From: Rhizobacter sp. OV335
GTDB taxonomy: Bacteria > Pseudomonadota > Gammaproteobacteria > Burkholderiales > Burkholderiaceae_C
Direction: 5' to 3'
Assembly (NCBI RefSeq): GCF_900142965.1
Contig: NZ_FRCQ01000042.1
Coordinates: 1-46,566, forward strand
DNA: 46,566 bases
Each line of letters opens with the position of its first letter. Position 1 is the first letter of the stretch. The translations under genes were made by a program, and so were the position numbers. Positions 16,628 through 26,221 of the stretch are shown here, piece after piece. The notes under the pieces were generated by a model. That model had not been told where the DNA came from. It saw only the letters and a list, made by a program, of their open reading frames with translations, and did not search any database.

Positions 16628-17110
16628 TCAGCGTTGGGGGGAGGAGGCGGCGGCCTTGCGCAGCACCGTGTCTACGTCCTCGAATGTGTTTGTCACCAGC
16701 GCACGCACCGGCTCCTGCGCCACGTGGCACTGCTGGCAGAAATAGCGGCGCGTTGAGATCTGCGCCAGCACCTTGCCGTTGCGGTCGATGTAGTGCGTGA
16801 CGCTCACCGGCACCGCCTGGCTGAATTCGCTGCGAGCGCGGGCGTGGCAGTCCAGGCACTTGTTGAAGTTGCGGTCGACCTGGTAGCCGTCGACCCGATG
16901 CGGGATGATCGGCGGCTGCATGTCGTAGTTGCGCATGCGGCGCTGATCATCGTTGACCGCATTGGCCAGCCGCGGCGGCACCGCGTTGTCGAGGATCGGG
17001 ATCGGGCCGCGCATCGCGTCCTGCAGCAGCGGCGGGGCCGCGGCGGCCGCCGCGCACGCCAGCGCGCAAGCCAGGGCGCATGACCGCGCCAGCATTCGAA
17101 GTGCATTCAT
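16628..17110 (-). CDS. napB: Diheme cytochrome c subunit NapB
   Basis: The 160-residue periplasmic electron-transfer subunit has an Ala-rich signal peptide (about 1-25), a RPPIIPH-like segment ([12 protein letters not shown]) and two heme sites, CLDCH and CQQCH, with the usual following residues (CHVAQEPV). It accepts electrons from NapC and hands them to NapA. It lies 16 bp downstream of napA. Confidence 0.96.
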   Translation of the reverse strand: MNALRMLARSCALACALACAAAAAAPPLLQDAMRGPIPILDNAVPPRLANAVNDDQRRMRNYDMQPPIIPHRVDGYQVDRNFNKCLDCHARARSEFSQAVPVSVTHYIDRNGKVLAQISTRRYFCQQCHVAQEPVRALVTNTFEDVDTVLRKAAASSPQR

Positions 17111-17126
17111 AGGTTCTCCCTGCGCC

Positions 17127-19622
17127 TCACACTGCGGCGACCTTCGCGATGCGCACTGCGCACTTCTTGAAATCGGTCTGGAATGAGATCGGGTCGGTGG
17201 CGTCCAGCGTGACCTTGTTGATCAGCTGGCTGGCATCGAACCACGGCACGAACACCAGCCCGCGCGGCGGCTTGTTGCGCCCGCGCGTCTCGACCCGCGT
17301 GCGCATCGCGCCGCGGCGCGATGCGACCTCGATCTCGTCGCCGCGCCGCACGCCCAGCGCCTTCGCGTCGTCCGGGTGCATGTAGCAGACGGCGTTCGGC
17401 ACCGCGCGGTGCAGCTCGGGCACTCGGCGCGTCATCGAGCCCGAGTGCCAGTGCTCCAGCACGCGGCCGGTCGACAGCCAGAACGGGAAGTCCTTGTCGG
17501 GCACCTCCGGGGGCGGCTCGTACGGCAACGCGTAGATCACCGCCTTGCCGTCCGCGTTGCCGTAGAACTGCCAGTCGCTGCCCGGCTTCACGTAGGGGTC
17601 CGAGCCTTCCTTGTAGCGCCAGCGCGTCTCCTTGCCGTCGACCACCGGCCAGCGCAGCCCGCGCACCTGGTGGTAGCGGTCGAATGGCGCCAGGTCGTGG
17701 CCGTGGCCCCGACCGAAGGTCGCGTACTCCTCGAAAAGTCCCTTCTGCGGATAGAATCCGAAGGCCTTCGCCTCGTCGTTCGCGTAGCCGGCCTCCACCT
17801 GCGACGCCGGGAATGCATTCACCTGGCCGTTCTCGAACAGCACCTGGAACAATGTCTTGCCGCGGTACTCAGGCTTCTTCGCGATCAGCTCGGCCGGCCA
17901 GACTTCCTCGATCTTGAAGCGCTTGGAGAACTCCATCAGCTGCCACAGGTCGGACTTCGCTTCACCCGGTGCGCTGACGAGCTGGTGCCAGAAGTGCGTG
18001 CGGCGCTCGGCATTGCCGTAGGCGCCTTCCTTCTCGACCCACATGGCCGCCGGCAGGATCAGGTCGGCCGCCAGGCCGGTGACGGTCGGGTAGGCATCGG
18101 ACACGACGATGAAGTTGTCCGGGTTGCGGTAGCCTGGAAAGCCTTCCTGCGTCAGGTTCGCGCCCGCCTGCATGTTGTTGTTGACCATCACCCAGTAGGC
18201 GTTGAGCTTGCCGTCCTTGAGCATGCGGTTCTGCAGCACGGCGTGGTACCCCGGCACGTCGGGGATCGTGCCGTCGGGCAGCTTCCAGATTTCTTCGGCG
18301 TGCGCGCGGTGCTTCGGGTTGGTGACCACCATGTCGGCCGGCAACCGGTTCGCGAAGGTTCCCACCTCGCGCGCGGTGCCGCAGGCCGACGGCTGGCCGG
18401 TCAGCGAGAACGGGCTGTTGCCCGGCGTCGCGATCTTGCCGGTGAGCAGGTGGATGTTGTAGACCATGTTGTTGGCCCAGACCCCGCGGGTGTGCTGGTT
18501 GAAGCCCATGGTCCAGAACGACATCACCTTCACCTTCGGATCGGCGTACAGCTCGGCCAGCGCCTGCAGCCGGTTCTTCGGCACGCCGCTCAACGTCGAG
18601 GTGTAGTCCAAGTCATAGGTCGCGACGAACTTCGCGAACTCGTCGAAGCTCATCGGCTTCGAGCCGCCGGCGGCGCCCGCGTTCTTCGCGGCCTTCTGCA
18701 GCGGGTGCTCGGGCCGCAGGCCGTAGCCGATGTCGGCGTTGCCCAGCCTGAAGGTGGTGTGCTTCTCGACGAACGAGCGGTTCACGCGGCCGGTCGAGAT
18801 GATGTGGTGCGCGATGAAGTTGAGGATCGCCAGGTCGGTCTGCGGCGTGAAGGTGAGCTCGAGGTCGGCCAACTCGTACGAGCGATGCTCGAAGGTCGAC
18901 AGCACCGCCACCTTGACGTCCGTGCCGCTCAGGCGCCGGTCGGTCACGCGCGTCCACAGGATGGGGTGCATCTCGGCCATGTTCGAGCCCCACAGCACGA
19001 ACGCGTCGGCGGCCTCGATGTCGTCGTAGCAGCCCATCGGCTCGTCGGCGCCGAAGGTGCGCATGAAGCCCACCGCCGCCGATGCCATGCAGTGGCGCGC
19101 GTTCGGGTCGAGGTTGTTGCTGCGGAAGCCGGCCTTCATCAGCTTCAGCGCTGCATAGCCTTCCCAGACCGTCCACTGGCCGGAGCCGAACATGCCGACG
19201 GCGGTGGGGCCCTTGTCCTTCAGCACACGCTTGAACTGCGAGGCCATCTCGTCGAAGGCCCGGTCCCACGAGACGTGCTGGAACTCGCCGTCCTTCGCGT
19301 ACTTGCCGTCCTTCATGCGCATCAGCGGGCGCGTCAGGCGGTCCTCGCCGTACATGATCTTGGACAGGAAGTAGCCCTTGACACAGTTCAGGCCCTTGTT
19401 GACCTCGGCCTCGATGTCGCCGTGCGTCGCGACGACGCGGTTGTCCTTGACCGCGACGGTGACGCCGCAGCCGGTGCCGCAGAAGCGGCACGGGGCCTTG
19501 GACCATTTCAGCTCAGCGTTGTTCGTCGGGGTGGCCGTCAGGCCGGGCAATGGCAGGCCGGCGACCGCAGCGGCGCTAGCCGCCGCCGTCTGCCGGATGA
19601 AGTCCCTGCGGGCGATCGGCAT
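17127..19622 (-). CDS. napA: Periplasmic nitrate reductase catalytic subunit NapA
   Basis: The 831-residue molybdoenzyme reduces nitrate to nitrite in the periplasm. A Tat signal ([19 protein letters not shown]) is at the N-terminus. The [4Fe-4S] site [10 protein letters not shown] plus the later NCVKGYF cysteine follows, and NARHCMAS contains the molybdenum-ligating cysteine. The length equals that of typical NapA. The ATG at 19622 is chosen over one 15 bases upstream because AGGAG lies seven bases before it. The 5' end overlaps napD by 47 bp. Periplasmic nitrate reduction feeds nitrite to NirK encoded next door. Confidence 0.97.
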   Translation of the reverse strand: MPIARRDFIRQTAAASAAAVAGLPLPGLTATPTNNAELKWSKAPCRFCGTGCGVTVAVKDNRVVATHGDIEAEVNKGLNCVKGYFLSKIMYGEDRLTRPLMRMKDGKYAKDGEFQHVSWDRAFDEMASQFKRVLKDKGPTAVGMFGSGQWTVWEGYAALKLMKAGFRSNNLDPNARHCMASAAVGFMRTFGADEPMGCYDDIEAADAFVLWGSNMAEMHPILWTRVTDRRLSGTDVKVAVLSTFEHRSYELADLELTFTPQTDLAILNFIAHHIISTGRVNRSFVEKHTTFRLGNADIGYGLRPEHPLQKAAKNAGAAGGSKPMSFDEFAKFVATYDLDYTSTLSGVPKNRLQALAELYADPKVKVMSFWTMGFNQHTRGVWANNMVYNIHLLTGKIATPGNSPFSLTGQPSACGTAREVGTFANRLPADMVVTNPKHRAHAEEIWKLPDGTIPDVPGYHAVLQNRMLKDGKLNAYWVMVNNNMQAGANLTQEGFPGYRNPDNFIVVSDAYPTVTGLAADLILPAAMWVEKEGAYGNAERRTHFWHQLVSAPGEAKSDLWQLMEFSKRFKIEEVWPAELIAKKPEYRGKTLFQVLFENGQVNAFPASQVEAGYANDEAKAFGFYPQKGLFEEYATFGRGHGHDLAPFDRYHQVRGLRWPVVDGKETRWRYKEGSDPYVKPGSDWQFYGNADGKAVIYALPYEPPPEVPDKDFPFWLSTGRVLEHWHSGSMTRRVPELHRAVPNAVCYMHPDDAKALGVRRGDEIEVASRRGAMRTRVETRGRNKPPRGLVFVPWFDASQLINKVTLDATDPISFQTDFKKCAVRIAKVAAV

Positions 19623-19893
19623 CGGAAATCTCCTCATTCATCGAATCCAAGGTGTCGGCATGCTGGTAGACCAGCGCTGCCGACAGGACGCCGTCGGTGC
19701 GCTGGATCTGCTGCACCAGCGCGACCATCTGCGCGGCGCCGTCGGCTTCCAGCGTGACGACCAGCTTGCCGTTGTCGCCCACTGCGTGGACGATGGCACC
19801 GGGCAGGGCCGACAGCGTGACGGCCAACAGGGCGGCGCGGCTCGGTGTCGAGTAGACGACGAGGCTTGCAATATGAAGTTCTGCGGTGTGCAT
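19576..19893 (-). CDS. napD: NapA-specific Tat chaperone NapD
   Basis: The 105-residue cytoplasmic protein matches NapD: an N-terminal [12 protein letters not shown] strand, then [22 protein letters not shown] and [12 protein letters not shown]. NapD binds the Tat signal of NapA and delays export until the cofactor is loaded. The C-terminal 16 residues are encoded in the region that overlaps napA, in another frame. It begins one base after the napE stop. Confidence 0.92.
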   Translation of the reverse strand: MHTAELHIASLVVYSTPSRAALLAVTLSALPGAIVHAVGDNGKLVVTLEADGAAQMVALVQQIQRTDGVLSAALVYQHADTLDSMNEEISDADRPQGLHPADGGG

Positions 19894-19894
19894 C

Positions 19895-20053
19895 TCAGCT
19901 ACCGGGCGGGCCGGCGAACATTTGGTAGATCCACACGATGAAGCCGTAGCCCCCGACGATGCCGACAGCGAGAACCGGAGCGATGACCACGAGCGAGAGC
20001 AGCAGCACGGTGCGCTCCTGCCTCTTACTCGGAGCGGCCGGCAAATCAGGCAT
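19895..20053 (-). CDS. napE: Small membrane protein NapE
   Basis: The 52-residue protein has one long hydrophobic helix (about 16-42: LLLSLVVIAPVLAVGIVGGY and following residues), ending in FIVWIYQMFAGPPG, the NapE signature. Its function is unknown, but it is a regular part of nap operons. The ATG at 20053 is set by GGAGGGGG eight bases upstream; a longer reading from 20134 would begin at the predicted transcription start and lacks similarity. Confidence 0.9.
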   Translation of the reverse strand: MPDLPAAPSKRQERTVLLLSLVVIAPVLAVGIVGGYGFIVWIYQMFAGPPGS

Positions 20054-20141
20054 GCTGTTCCCCCTCCGGCCAGTAGATTCCTGACCGTTTCTGACCATGT
20101 GTGTACTGGCGCGGGCTCGACGTGTCAATGGCATGAGCGCG

Positions 20142-20183
20142 AGAGTAGGGCGTAACGCTCGCTGTGGTATTGATGAATGTCAA
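20142..20183 (-). promoter_or_regulatory. FNR/ANR-type promoter of napEDABC
   Basis: TTGAT-GAAT-GTCAA at 20170-20183 is a strong FNR box. On the minus strand TACTCT at 20147-20142 lies 29.5 bp from the box centre and predicts a start near 20135, leaving a leader of about 80 bases before napE. Confidence 0.82.
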
Positions 20184-20294
20184 CGCAGCCTCTAACCCGG
20201 CGATCGACCTCGGCTGGCTGGCCGAGTTCTGCGTGTTGGAGTGGCCGCTCGGTGCTCGGCTTCGCGCTTCTGCATGTCCGGTACAGCGTTGCGA

Positions 20295-20717
20295 TTAACG
20301 CATCACGAGCACTGGCGTCGTCGCGTGCGCGAGCAACCGCGTGACGGTCGACCCAGCCACCAACTGCGCGATGGACCCGCGTCCATGAGACCCGACCATC
20401 ACGATGTCAAAGCCATCTTCGGCTGCGCGCCGTGCTAGCAACGTTCCGGGATCACCGATCGAGTGCGAGCGGGCAGCATGTCCGGGCAGGCGATTTAGCG
20501 CTTGGCTGAGTACGGAAAATATCGCGCGACTCGCGTCGGCGTAACGCACTTCAACCTGCTCGCGAGTGAGAAGTGCAGCCAGTCCATTGGGCAGTGGCGC
20601 CAGTACGTGGAGCGCGGTGTACTCGTGCGACGATTCCAGCCACGTCGCCTGCGCAGCCAGGCATTCAAACATGTGACGGGTGCAGGGGCTGTCGTCGACG
20701 CCGAGCAGGATCTTCAT
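20295..20717 (-). CDS. Universal stress protein (single UspA domain)
   Basis: The 140-residue protein begins MKILLGVDDSPCTRHM and carries the ATP-binding loop GSHGRGSIAQLVAGSTVTRLL (G-X2-G-X9-G-S/T type) near its end, followed by TPVLVMR. UspA proteins with this motif bind ATP and help survival under anoxia or energy limitation. Its codons are clearly less GC-rich than those of neighbouring genes, hinting at different ancestry. It has its own FNR-type promoter and lies upstream of, but is not coupled to, the nap operon. Confidence 0.92.
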   Translation of the reverse strand: MKILLGVDDSPCTRHMFECLAAQATWLESSHEYTALHVLAPLPNGLAALLTREQVEVRYADASRAIFSVLSQALNRLPGHAARSHSIGDPGTLLARRAAEDGFDIVMVGSHGRGSIAQLVAGSTVTRLLAHATTPVLVMR

Positions 20718-20748
20718 CGATTGTTTCCAGTTGACCCGTGGTTGTTCG

Positions 20749-20790
20749 ACAATAGCTACACAGCAAAAGACCGTTGTTGACTAAGCGCAA
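20749..20790 (-). promoter_or_regulatory. FNR-type promoter of the universal stress gene
   Basis: TTGAC-TAAG-CGCAA at 20777-20790 (relaxed right half) precedes, on the minus strand, a good -10 TATTGT at 20754-20749, at the 29.5-bp spacing shared across the window. The predicted start is near 20742, 25 bases before the ATG. Confidence 0.65.
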
Positions 20791-20803
20791 TTTTTCGTGA
20801 AGT

Positions 20804-21604
20804 TCAGTGCTGCGACAGGCAGCCTTCGATCTCCGCCAGCAGCACCGCAGGCTCCAGCGGGCGCAGCAGGTAGCGGAACGCGCCGAGCTGCAGGCCGAGC
20901 GTGCGCGAGGCCTCGTTCCAGTGCGTCGACGACAGGAAGATGAACGGGATGTCGCGCAGCAGCGGGTCGGCCTTCACCGCGCGGATGAAATCGAAGCCGC
21001 TGCCTTCGGACATCCCCACGTCCGACAGGATCAGCGCCGGCAGGTGCGCGCGTGCGAGCCGCAGCGCCTGCGCCGGCGTGTCGGCCGTGACGACCGTGTA
21101 GCCGTGCGGCTGCAGCAGGTCGCGCTTGAACTGCAGGTTGACCTGCGAATCGTCGAGCACGAGCACGGTGGCGCCACCCGCCGGCACCCGGGCAGGCGTC
21201 GCCGGTGGCGGCTGCGGCGCCCCGGTGGCCCGCATCGCGGCGGGCAACGCGGCGTTGACGGCCTGGATGAAGCTCAAGGGCTCGAGCGGTTTGGAGATGT
21301 AGCCGTCGAAGCCGTACGCGAGCACGCGCTCGCGGTCGCCCACCATCGCGAACGCCGTCACCGCGACCAGCGGGATGTCGCGCAGCACCGGATCGGCTTT
21401 GGCCTCGCGCGCGAACGCCGGGCCGTCGAGCACCGGCATCTGGACGTCGCACAGGATCAGGTCGGGGCGTTCGCGGCGGGCGATCTCCAGCCCGACCGCA
21501 CCGTCGGCGGCCTTCATCGTCTCGAAGCCGAACGCCCGCAGCAGGTAGTCCATCAGCTCGCGGTTGATCGCGTTGTCTTCGACGATCAGGATGCGTGCAC
21601 TCAT
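20804..21604 (-). CDS. Double-receiver response regulator without output domain
   Basis: The 266-residue protein is two CheY-like receivers in tandem. The first (about 4-122) is complete, with acidic ED near 9-10, phospho-acceptor D53, T83 and K105. The second (about 146-264) keeps DD near 151, D195 and a Ser pair near 225, but has Arg (R248, in LLRPLEP) in place of the conserved Lys, so it may be phosphorylated poorly or act as a phosphate sink. A Pro-rich linker joins them. No DNA-binding or enzymatic domain is present. The ATG overlaps the kinase stop, so the two form a system. Output may be protein-protein. Confidence 0.88.
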   Translation of the reverse strand: MSARILIVEDNAINRELMDYLLRAFGFETMKAADGAVGLEIARRERPDLILCDVQMPVLDGPAFAREAKADPVLRDIPLVAVTAFAMVGDRERVLAYGFDGYISKPLEPLSFIQAVNAALPAAMRATGAPQPPPATPARVPAGGATVLVLDDSQVNLQFKRDLLQPHGYTVVTADTPAQALRLARAHLPALILSDVGMSEGSGFDFIRAVKADPLLRDIPFIFLSSTHWNEASRTLGLQLGAFRYLLRPLEPAVLLAEIEGCLSQH

Positions 21605-23427
21605 GGGATCGGCAGGGGCAGCGTGAAACAGCTGCCGCGCCCGGGCTCGCTGTCGAGTTCGATGCGTCCGCCCAGCAGCTCGGCGAGCTTGCGGCTCAGG
21701 TACAGCCCGAGCCCGGTGCCCTCGATGCGGCTGCGCGCCGTCGCGCTGCCCACGCGCGCGAAGGCCTGGAACAGGCGCGCCTGCTCATCGGCGCTCATTC
21801 CCGGCCCGGTGTCGCTGACCGACAGCGCCACGCCGACGCCGGCCAGTGCCGCCATCTCGACCGTCACCGTGCCGCTCTCGGTGAACTTGACGGCATTGCT
21901 GACCAGGTTGATCAGGATCTGCTGCAGCGCGCGCTGGTCGGTGTCCACCGACACGTCGTGCGCCGGCAGCCGCGCCAGCAGCCGCAGGCCCTTGGCCTCG
22001 GCCGTCGGGCGCAGCGTGGCGGCGACTTCCTCCACCAGCGCGCGGCACGCGACCGGCCTGAACTGCATCTGCACGTTGCCCGAATCGATCTTCGCGAGGT
22101 CGAGCAGGTCGTTGATCAGCGACAGCAGGTGCTTGGCACTGGACTGCACCATCGTCAGCTGCTTTTCCTGGTCGCCGGTCAGCGGCCCGGGCAGCTTCAT
22201 CAGCAGCAGTCCGGTGAAGCCGATCACCGCGTTCAGCGGCGTGCGCAGCTCGTGGCTCATGGTCGCGAGGAACTTGTCCTTGGCCTGGTTCGCGCGCTCC
22301 AGCTCGACGTTCTTGTCCTGCAGCGCATGCTCGACGCGGCGGCGCTCGGAGATGTCGCGGATCGAGCCGCTCACCAGCGTGCCTTCTTCGGTCTCCAGCG
22401 GGCTCAGGCTGATCTCGACCGGAAACTCCGAGCCGTCGCGCCGGCGCCCCTGCAGCTCGAGCCCGGCGCCCATCGGCCGCACGTTCGGGTCGGCGAAGAA
22501 CTGCTGCCGGTGGCCCGGGTGCAGTGCACGGAAGCGCTCCGGCACCAGGATCTCGATCGGCTGGCCCAGCAGCTCGACGCGCGGGTAGCCGAACAGCCGC
22601 TCGGTCTGCGTGTTCACCAGCACGATCTGGCCGCTGCGGTCGACGATCACGATCGCGTCGGGCGCCGATTCGAGCAGGCCGCGGAACTTCTGCTCGGCCT
22701 TGCGGCGGTACGTCATGTCGCGGATCGCGCTCATGCCCATGCGGCCCGCCTCGGTCTCCAGCGGGCTCAGGCTGATCTCGACCGGGAATTCCTCGCCGTT
22801 CTGGCGCAGCCCGTACAGCTCGAGCCCGAGACCCATCTCGCGCGTGCGCGACTGCGCCAGGTAGCGCGCCAGGTGGGCGGCATGCGCGCCGCGGTAGCGT
22901 TGCGGCATCAGCTCCTCGAGCGGCCGGCCTGCCAGCTCGTCGCGCCGGTAGCCGAAGACCGCCTCGGCCTGCCCGTTGACGAACACGATGCGGCCGATGT
23001 CGTTGACGATCACGATCGCGTCCGGCGTCGATTCGAGCAGTCCGCGGTAGCGGGTGTCGATCAGGTGGGCATCGCGCGCCACCTTCATGTGCGTCACGTC
23101 GGCCATGCTGTACACGCGCGCCGGGCCGCCGGGGCTGGCCGGGTTCGCGGGCAGCGTGCGCACCGACGCGAGCACGTAGATCAGCGAGCCGTCCTTGCAG
23201 CGGCGCACCACCTCGCAGCTGCGGGTGTCATCGTGCAACGGCTCGGTCATGCCGACGGGCAGCAGCAGGTCGGGCAGCTGCCGTCCGAGCGTTTCATCGC
23301 GGGAGTAGCCGAACAGGGCCTCGGCGGCAGGGTTCCACCAGGTGACGCTGCCGCCGGTGTCCGTGGCGACCAGCGCATCCGGCGAGTCGTGGGCCAGCCG
23401 TGCCGCCAGCAACTGCGTCGGTGTCAT
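21601..23427 (-). CDS. Soluble three-PAS sensor histidine kinase
   Basis: The 608-residue kinase has three PAS domains (about 10-115, 127-243 and 247-364), a HisKA domain with phospho-acceptor H392 in [10 protein letters not shown], and an HATPase domain (N box near 508-512, DTGPGM near 539-544, GTGLGL near 570-575). No membrane helix is evident, so it should sense a cytoplasmic signal, possibly redox or oxygen through a PAS cofactor. PAS2 and PAS3 resemble each other (both [14 protein letters not shown]), which suggests internal duplication. The start at 23427 has GGGAGGG upstream; an upstream in-frame reading to 23640 runs through the FNR box and is rejected. It is coupled to the double receiver by ATGA. 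Confidence 0.9.
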   Translation of the reverse strand: MTPTQLLAARLAHDSPDALVATDTGGSVTWWNPAAEALFGYSRDETLGRQLPDLLLPVGMTEPLHDDTRSCEVVRRCKDGSLIYVLASVRTLPANPASPGGPARVYSMADVTHMKVARDAHLIDTRYRGLLESTPDAIVIVNDIGRIVFVNGQAEAVFGYRRDELAGRPLEELMPQRYRGAHAAHLARYLAQSRTREMGLGLELYGLRQNGEEFPVEISLSPLETEAGRMGMSAIRDMTYRRKAEQKFRGLLESAPDAIVIVDRSGQIVLVNTQTERLFGYPRVELLGQPIEILVPERFRALHPGHRQQFFADPNVRPMGAGLELQGRRRDGSEFPVEISLSPLETEEGTLVSGSIRDISERRRVEHALQDKNVELERANQAKDKFLATMSHELRTPLNAVIGFTGLLLMKLPGPLTGDQEKQLTMVQSSAKHLLSLINDLLDLAKIDSGNVQMQFRPVACRALVEEVAATLRPTAEAKGLRLLARLPAHDVSVDTDQRALQQILINLVSNAVKFTESGTVTVEMAALAGVGVALSVSDTGPGMSADEQARLFQAFARVGSATARSRIEGTGLGLYLSRKLAELLGGRIELDSEPGRGSCFTLPLPIP

Positions 23428-23601
23428 GTCGGAACCCTCCCTGCACCGGGGCCAGGCGCGAGGCCGGATGCAGTGCGTTGTTTCAGGTGTGCGGGCATTC
23501 AACTCCCTGCGGCCGCAATGCGCAAGCAGGCCCTTCCATCGATTGACGGATTGACTTGGCGCCGGATCGGGGGTTGCCACCGCCTGTGCCGAGTCACTCG
23601 C

Positions 23602-23615
23602 TTGACACGGATCAA
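23602..23615. promoter_or_regulatory. FNR/ANR box between the histidine kinase and the hemerythrin gene
   Basis: TTGAC-ACGG-ATCAA is a near-consensus FNR box in a divergent gap. Neither side has a convincing -10 at the spacing seen elsewhere, so it is unclear which operon, or both, it serves. The hemerythrin ATG is 58 bases away. Confidence 0.65.
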
Positions 23616-23672
23616 GCTGCCGCGCCCGGCCATGCGCCACGCTCGGGCTTCCTCGCCGGCCGGGACATCGCC

Positions 23673-24302
23673 ATGCAACACGCCGCCATCCGCGTCATCC
23701 TCGAAGAACACAGCGCCATGTCGGCGATGCTGCGCTCGATCAGCCTGCTGCTGGCCGATCACCGGCGCCGCGGCAGCCTGCCGGATTTCGGGGTGCTGCG
23801 CGCGATGCTGTTCTACGTCGACGAATTTCCCGAGCGGCTGCACCACGCGAAGGAAAGCGAGCTGCTGTTCCCGCTGCTGCGTCGGCGCACCACCGAGGGC
23901 GACGAGGTGCTGGACCGGCTCGACCGCGAGCATGCCGACGGCGAGCGCGCGATCCGCGAACTGGAGCACGAGCTGCTCGGCTTCGAGATGATGGCCGACA
24001 CCGGGCAGCTGTGCCTGCGGCGCGACCGCTTCGAGCAGGCGATGCAGCGCTACATCGACTTCTACCTCGCGCACATCGCGGCCGAGGAAACCGAGGTGCT
24101 GCCGCTGGCGCAGCGCGTGCTGACGGCCGAGGACTGGGCCGGGCTCGACAGCGCGTTCTGCGACAACAGAGACCCGCTGACCGGCCACGAACCGGACGAC
24201 AACTACCGCCATGTGTTCAAGAAGATCCTGTGGGCGCTGCCGCCGCCGCTCGGCATCGGGTCGGCAGTGGCCCACACCGGCCGGCCGCCGGGCGGGCGCT
24301 GA
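23673..24302 (+). CDS. Hemerythrin-like domain protein
   Basis: The 209-residue cytoplasmic protein is a four-helix hemerythrin-like domain. The iron-ligand pattern is visible: His in [17 protein letters not shown] (H-x3-E), a His in DREHADGER, and [15 protein letters not shown] (H-x3-E). Such di-iron proteins bind O2 or NO or protect iron centres. The C-terminal 50 residues extend beyond the usual domain. The ATG at 23673 is preferred because the upstream sequence holds the FNR box. It opens a probable operon with a protease, a response regulator and a hybrid kinase, and is divergent from another kinase pair, so a sensor or signal-input role is plausible. Confidence 0.85.
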   Translation: MQHAAIRVILEEHSAMSAMLRSISLLLADHRRRGSLPDFGVLRAMLFYVDEFPERLHHAKESELLFPLLRRRTTEGDEVLDRLDREHADGERAIRELEHELLGFEMMADTGQLCLRRDRFEQAMQRYIDFYLAHIAAEETEVLPLAQRVLTAEDWAGLDSAFCDNRDPLTGHEPDDNYRHVFKKILWALPPPLGIGSAVAHTGRPPGGR

Positions 24303-24306
24303 CGGC

Positions 24307-25356
24307 GTGAGTCGCCTGTTGCGGGCCGTCGTGCTGTTCGGCCTGGGCGGCCTGGGCGGCTGCGCCGGCGGACTGCCGCCGGCGTCCCCCGCGCCGGTCG
24401 CGGGCTTCGCGGTGGCGGTGAACCGCGGCAGTGCGTTCGCCGTCGGCGTCTACGGGATCGGCGCCGATGCCGACACCGACGCCGACGCCGACGAGGCATC
24501 GCTGCCGCGCGGCGACGAACTCGCGCCATGGAGCACGGCCGAGCTGCCGGCGCGCATCGGCGCCGGCTTCTTCATCGACGACAGCGGCGCGGTCGTGACG
24601 GCGGCGCACGTCGTCGCCGGTGCGCACCAGGTGCTGGTGAAGCTGCCCGACCAGCGGGTGCGGCCGGCGCGGGTGCGCGCCGTCGACCGCGACATGGACA
24701 TCGCGCTGCTCGCGTTGGATGTGCCGCCCGACACCGCGCCGGTGTTCGGCCGCTCGGCCGCGCTGCGTGCCGGCGACTGGGTGCTGGCGGTCGGCGAGCC
24801 CTACGGCCTGAACCGCTCGGTGGTCGCCGGCATCGTCGGCGGGCGGGCCCGGCATTTCGCGGAGGATGGCGAGGTGCTGTTCATCCAGAGCGACCTGACG
24901 CTGAACCCCGGCAACTCCGGCGGGCCGCTGCTCGACGTGCGCGGCGCGATCGTCGGCATGAGCCTGCGCACCGTGGTCGGTCCGTACGGCACGTCGGGCG
25001 TCAGCCTGTTCATGCCGATCGAGGTGGTGCAGCAGGTCGTGGCCGAGCTGCGCAGCGAGGGCGCGGCGCGGCGCCCTCGGCTGGGCGCGGGCTTCGAGGA
25101 CGTGTCGCCGCTGGCCGCCTGGCACGCCGGCCGCGCCGATGCGCGCGGCGCCTTCATCAATTCGGTCGCGCCCGACAGCGTCGCGGCCGGGCTTGGCCTG
25201 CGCGTGGGCGACATCGTGGTCGGCATGAACGGCAGGGCGCTCGGCGACAGCGGCGATTTCGTGCGGGCGCTGCTGTCTTGGCGATCGCTGCCGGGCACGC
25301 GGCTGACGGTGTTCCGCGCCGGCGGCTACCTCGAACTGCGCGCTGCCCCGCGCTGA
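24307..25356 (+). CDS. DegP-like serine protease lipoprotein with PDZ domain
   Basis: The 349-residue protein has a lipoprotein signal with lipobox LGGC (C19), then an acidic repeat (GADADTDADADEA). A trypsin-like domain follows (catalytic His in VTAAHVVAG, Asp in RDMDIALLAL, Ser in LNPGNSGGPL), and a C-terminal PDZ domain (GAFINSVAPDSVAAGLGLRVGDIVVGMNG). It should act in the periplasm, tethered to a membrane, in protein quality control or in regulated cleavage of a signalling partner. The GTG start lies four bases after the hemerythrin stop. It precedes a two-component pair. Confidence 0.9.
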   Translation: MSRLLRAVVLFGLGGLGGCAGGLPPASPAPVAGFAVAVNRGSAFAVGVYGIGADADTDADADEASLPRGDELAPWSTAELPARIGAGFFIDDSGAVVTAAHVVAGAHQVLVKLPDQRVRPARVRAVDRDMDIALLALDVPPDTAPVFGRSAALRAGDWVLAVGEPYGLNRSVVAGIVGGRARHFAEDGEVLFIQSDLTLNPGNSGGPLLDVRGAIVGMSLRTVVGPYGTSGVSLFMPIEVVQQVVAELRSEGAARRPRLGAGFEDVSPLAAWHAGRADARGAFINSVAPDSVAAGLGLRVGDIVVGMNGRALGDSGDFVRALLSWRSLPGTRLTVFRAGGYLELRAAPR

Positions 25357-25439
25357 CGGCGCGCCGCACGGTCCGCCGCGTATAGTGCGGCGGGGCGCCC
25401 GGAGGGGCCGCCACCGATCGCGCAGCAAGGGGACATTTC

Positions 25440-26192
25440 GTGACATCGCAGGGGGTTCCGCACCACATCGCCGTGCTCGACGACGAGGTCGACATCACCC
25501 AGCTGCTCGCCAACTACCTCGGCGGGCAGGGGTTCCGGGTGTCGCAGGTGCACCAGGGCCGCGCGCTCGACGCCTTGATGAGCGCCGATCCACCGGCGCT
25601 GGTGCTGCTCGACCTGGGACTGCCGGGCGACGACGGCTTCGCCATCGCCCGCCGGCTGCGCGAACACCACCAGTGCGGGCTGATCATCATCACCGGCCGC
25701 GGCGATGCGGTCGACAAGGTCGTCGGGCTGGAGATCGGTGCCGACGACTACGTGACCAAGCCGTTCGACCTGCGCGAGCTGCTCGCACGGATCAAGTCGG
25801 TGCTGCGCCGCGTGGCCGCGCCGCCGGTCGCCCCGCCTGCCGCGGCCGCGCCGCCCGCCGTCGCGGCCGTGCCCGAGCGGCTGCGCTTTCTCGACTGGGA
25901 GCTCGACCTCGCCGCGCGCCGCCTGGTCCACCGCGGCGGCGTCGAGGTGGTGCTGACCAGCGGCGAGTTCGACCTGCTGAGCGTGTTCGTGCGCCACCCG
26001 GGGCGGGTGCTGTCGCGCGATTTCCTGCTCGAGAGCACGCGCGGCCGCGAGGCGGCGCCGTTCGACCGCACGATCGACGTGCAGGTGGGGCGCTTGCGCA
26101 AGAAGCTCGAGGCCGATCCGGACAGCCCGCAGCTGATCAAGTCGGTGCGCAGCGCCGGCTACCTGCTCGCGGTGCCCGTGGTGAGTGCCTGA
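25440..26192 (+). CDS. OmpR/PhoB-family response regulator
   Basis: The 250-residue regulator has a receiver (about 8-122; DD near 14-15, phospho-acceptor D58, T-G near 85, K near 106 in VTKPFDLREL), an Ala/Pro linker, and a winged-helix DNA-binding domain (about 147-245, with LTSGEFDLLSVF and the closing IKSVRSAGYLL). The GTG start is supported by AAGGGG nine bases upstream. Its likely partner is the hybrid kinase 29 bp downstream. Targets are unknown. Confidence 0.92.
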   Translation: MTSQGVPHHIAVLDDEVDITQLLANYLGGQGFRVSQVHQGRALDALMSADPPALVLLDLGLPGDDGFAIARRLREHHQCGLIIITGRGDAVDKVVGLEIGADDYVTKPFDLRELLARIKSVLRRVAAPPVAPPAAAAPPAVAAVPERLRFLDWELDLAARRLVHRGGVEVVLTSGEFDLLSVFVRHPGRVLSRDFLLESTRGREAAPFDRTIDVQVGRLRKKLEADPDSPQLIKSVRSAGYLLAVPVVSA

Positions 26193-26221
26193 GTGCTTCG
26201 GCGCCTGGACGAAGGACCCCG

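Noticed and set aside
17376-19757. Long plus-strand open frame opposite napA
   Set aside because: It mirrors napA, whose motifs are certain; the product is low-complexity without recognisable features.
20209-20226. CTCGGC/GCCGAG hairpin downstream of the Usp gene
   Set aside because: Only six paired bases and no U-tract; in DNA this GC-rich such stems arise often by chance.
20807-23991. Long plus-strand open frame opposite the kinase and double receiver
   Set aside because: It is antisense to two clear signalling genes and crosses their promoter region; no family resemblance.
24465-24510. Repeated GCCGAC-like units
   Set aside because: They encode an Asp/Ala-rich acidic stretch of the protease; too short and in frame, so not a regulatory or CRISPR repeat.
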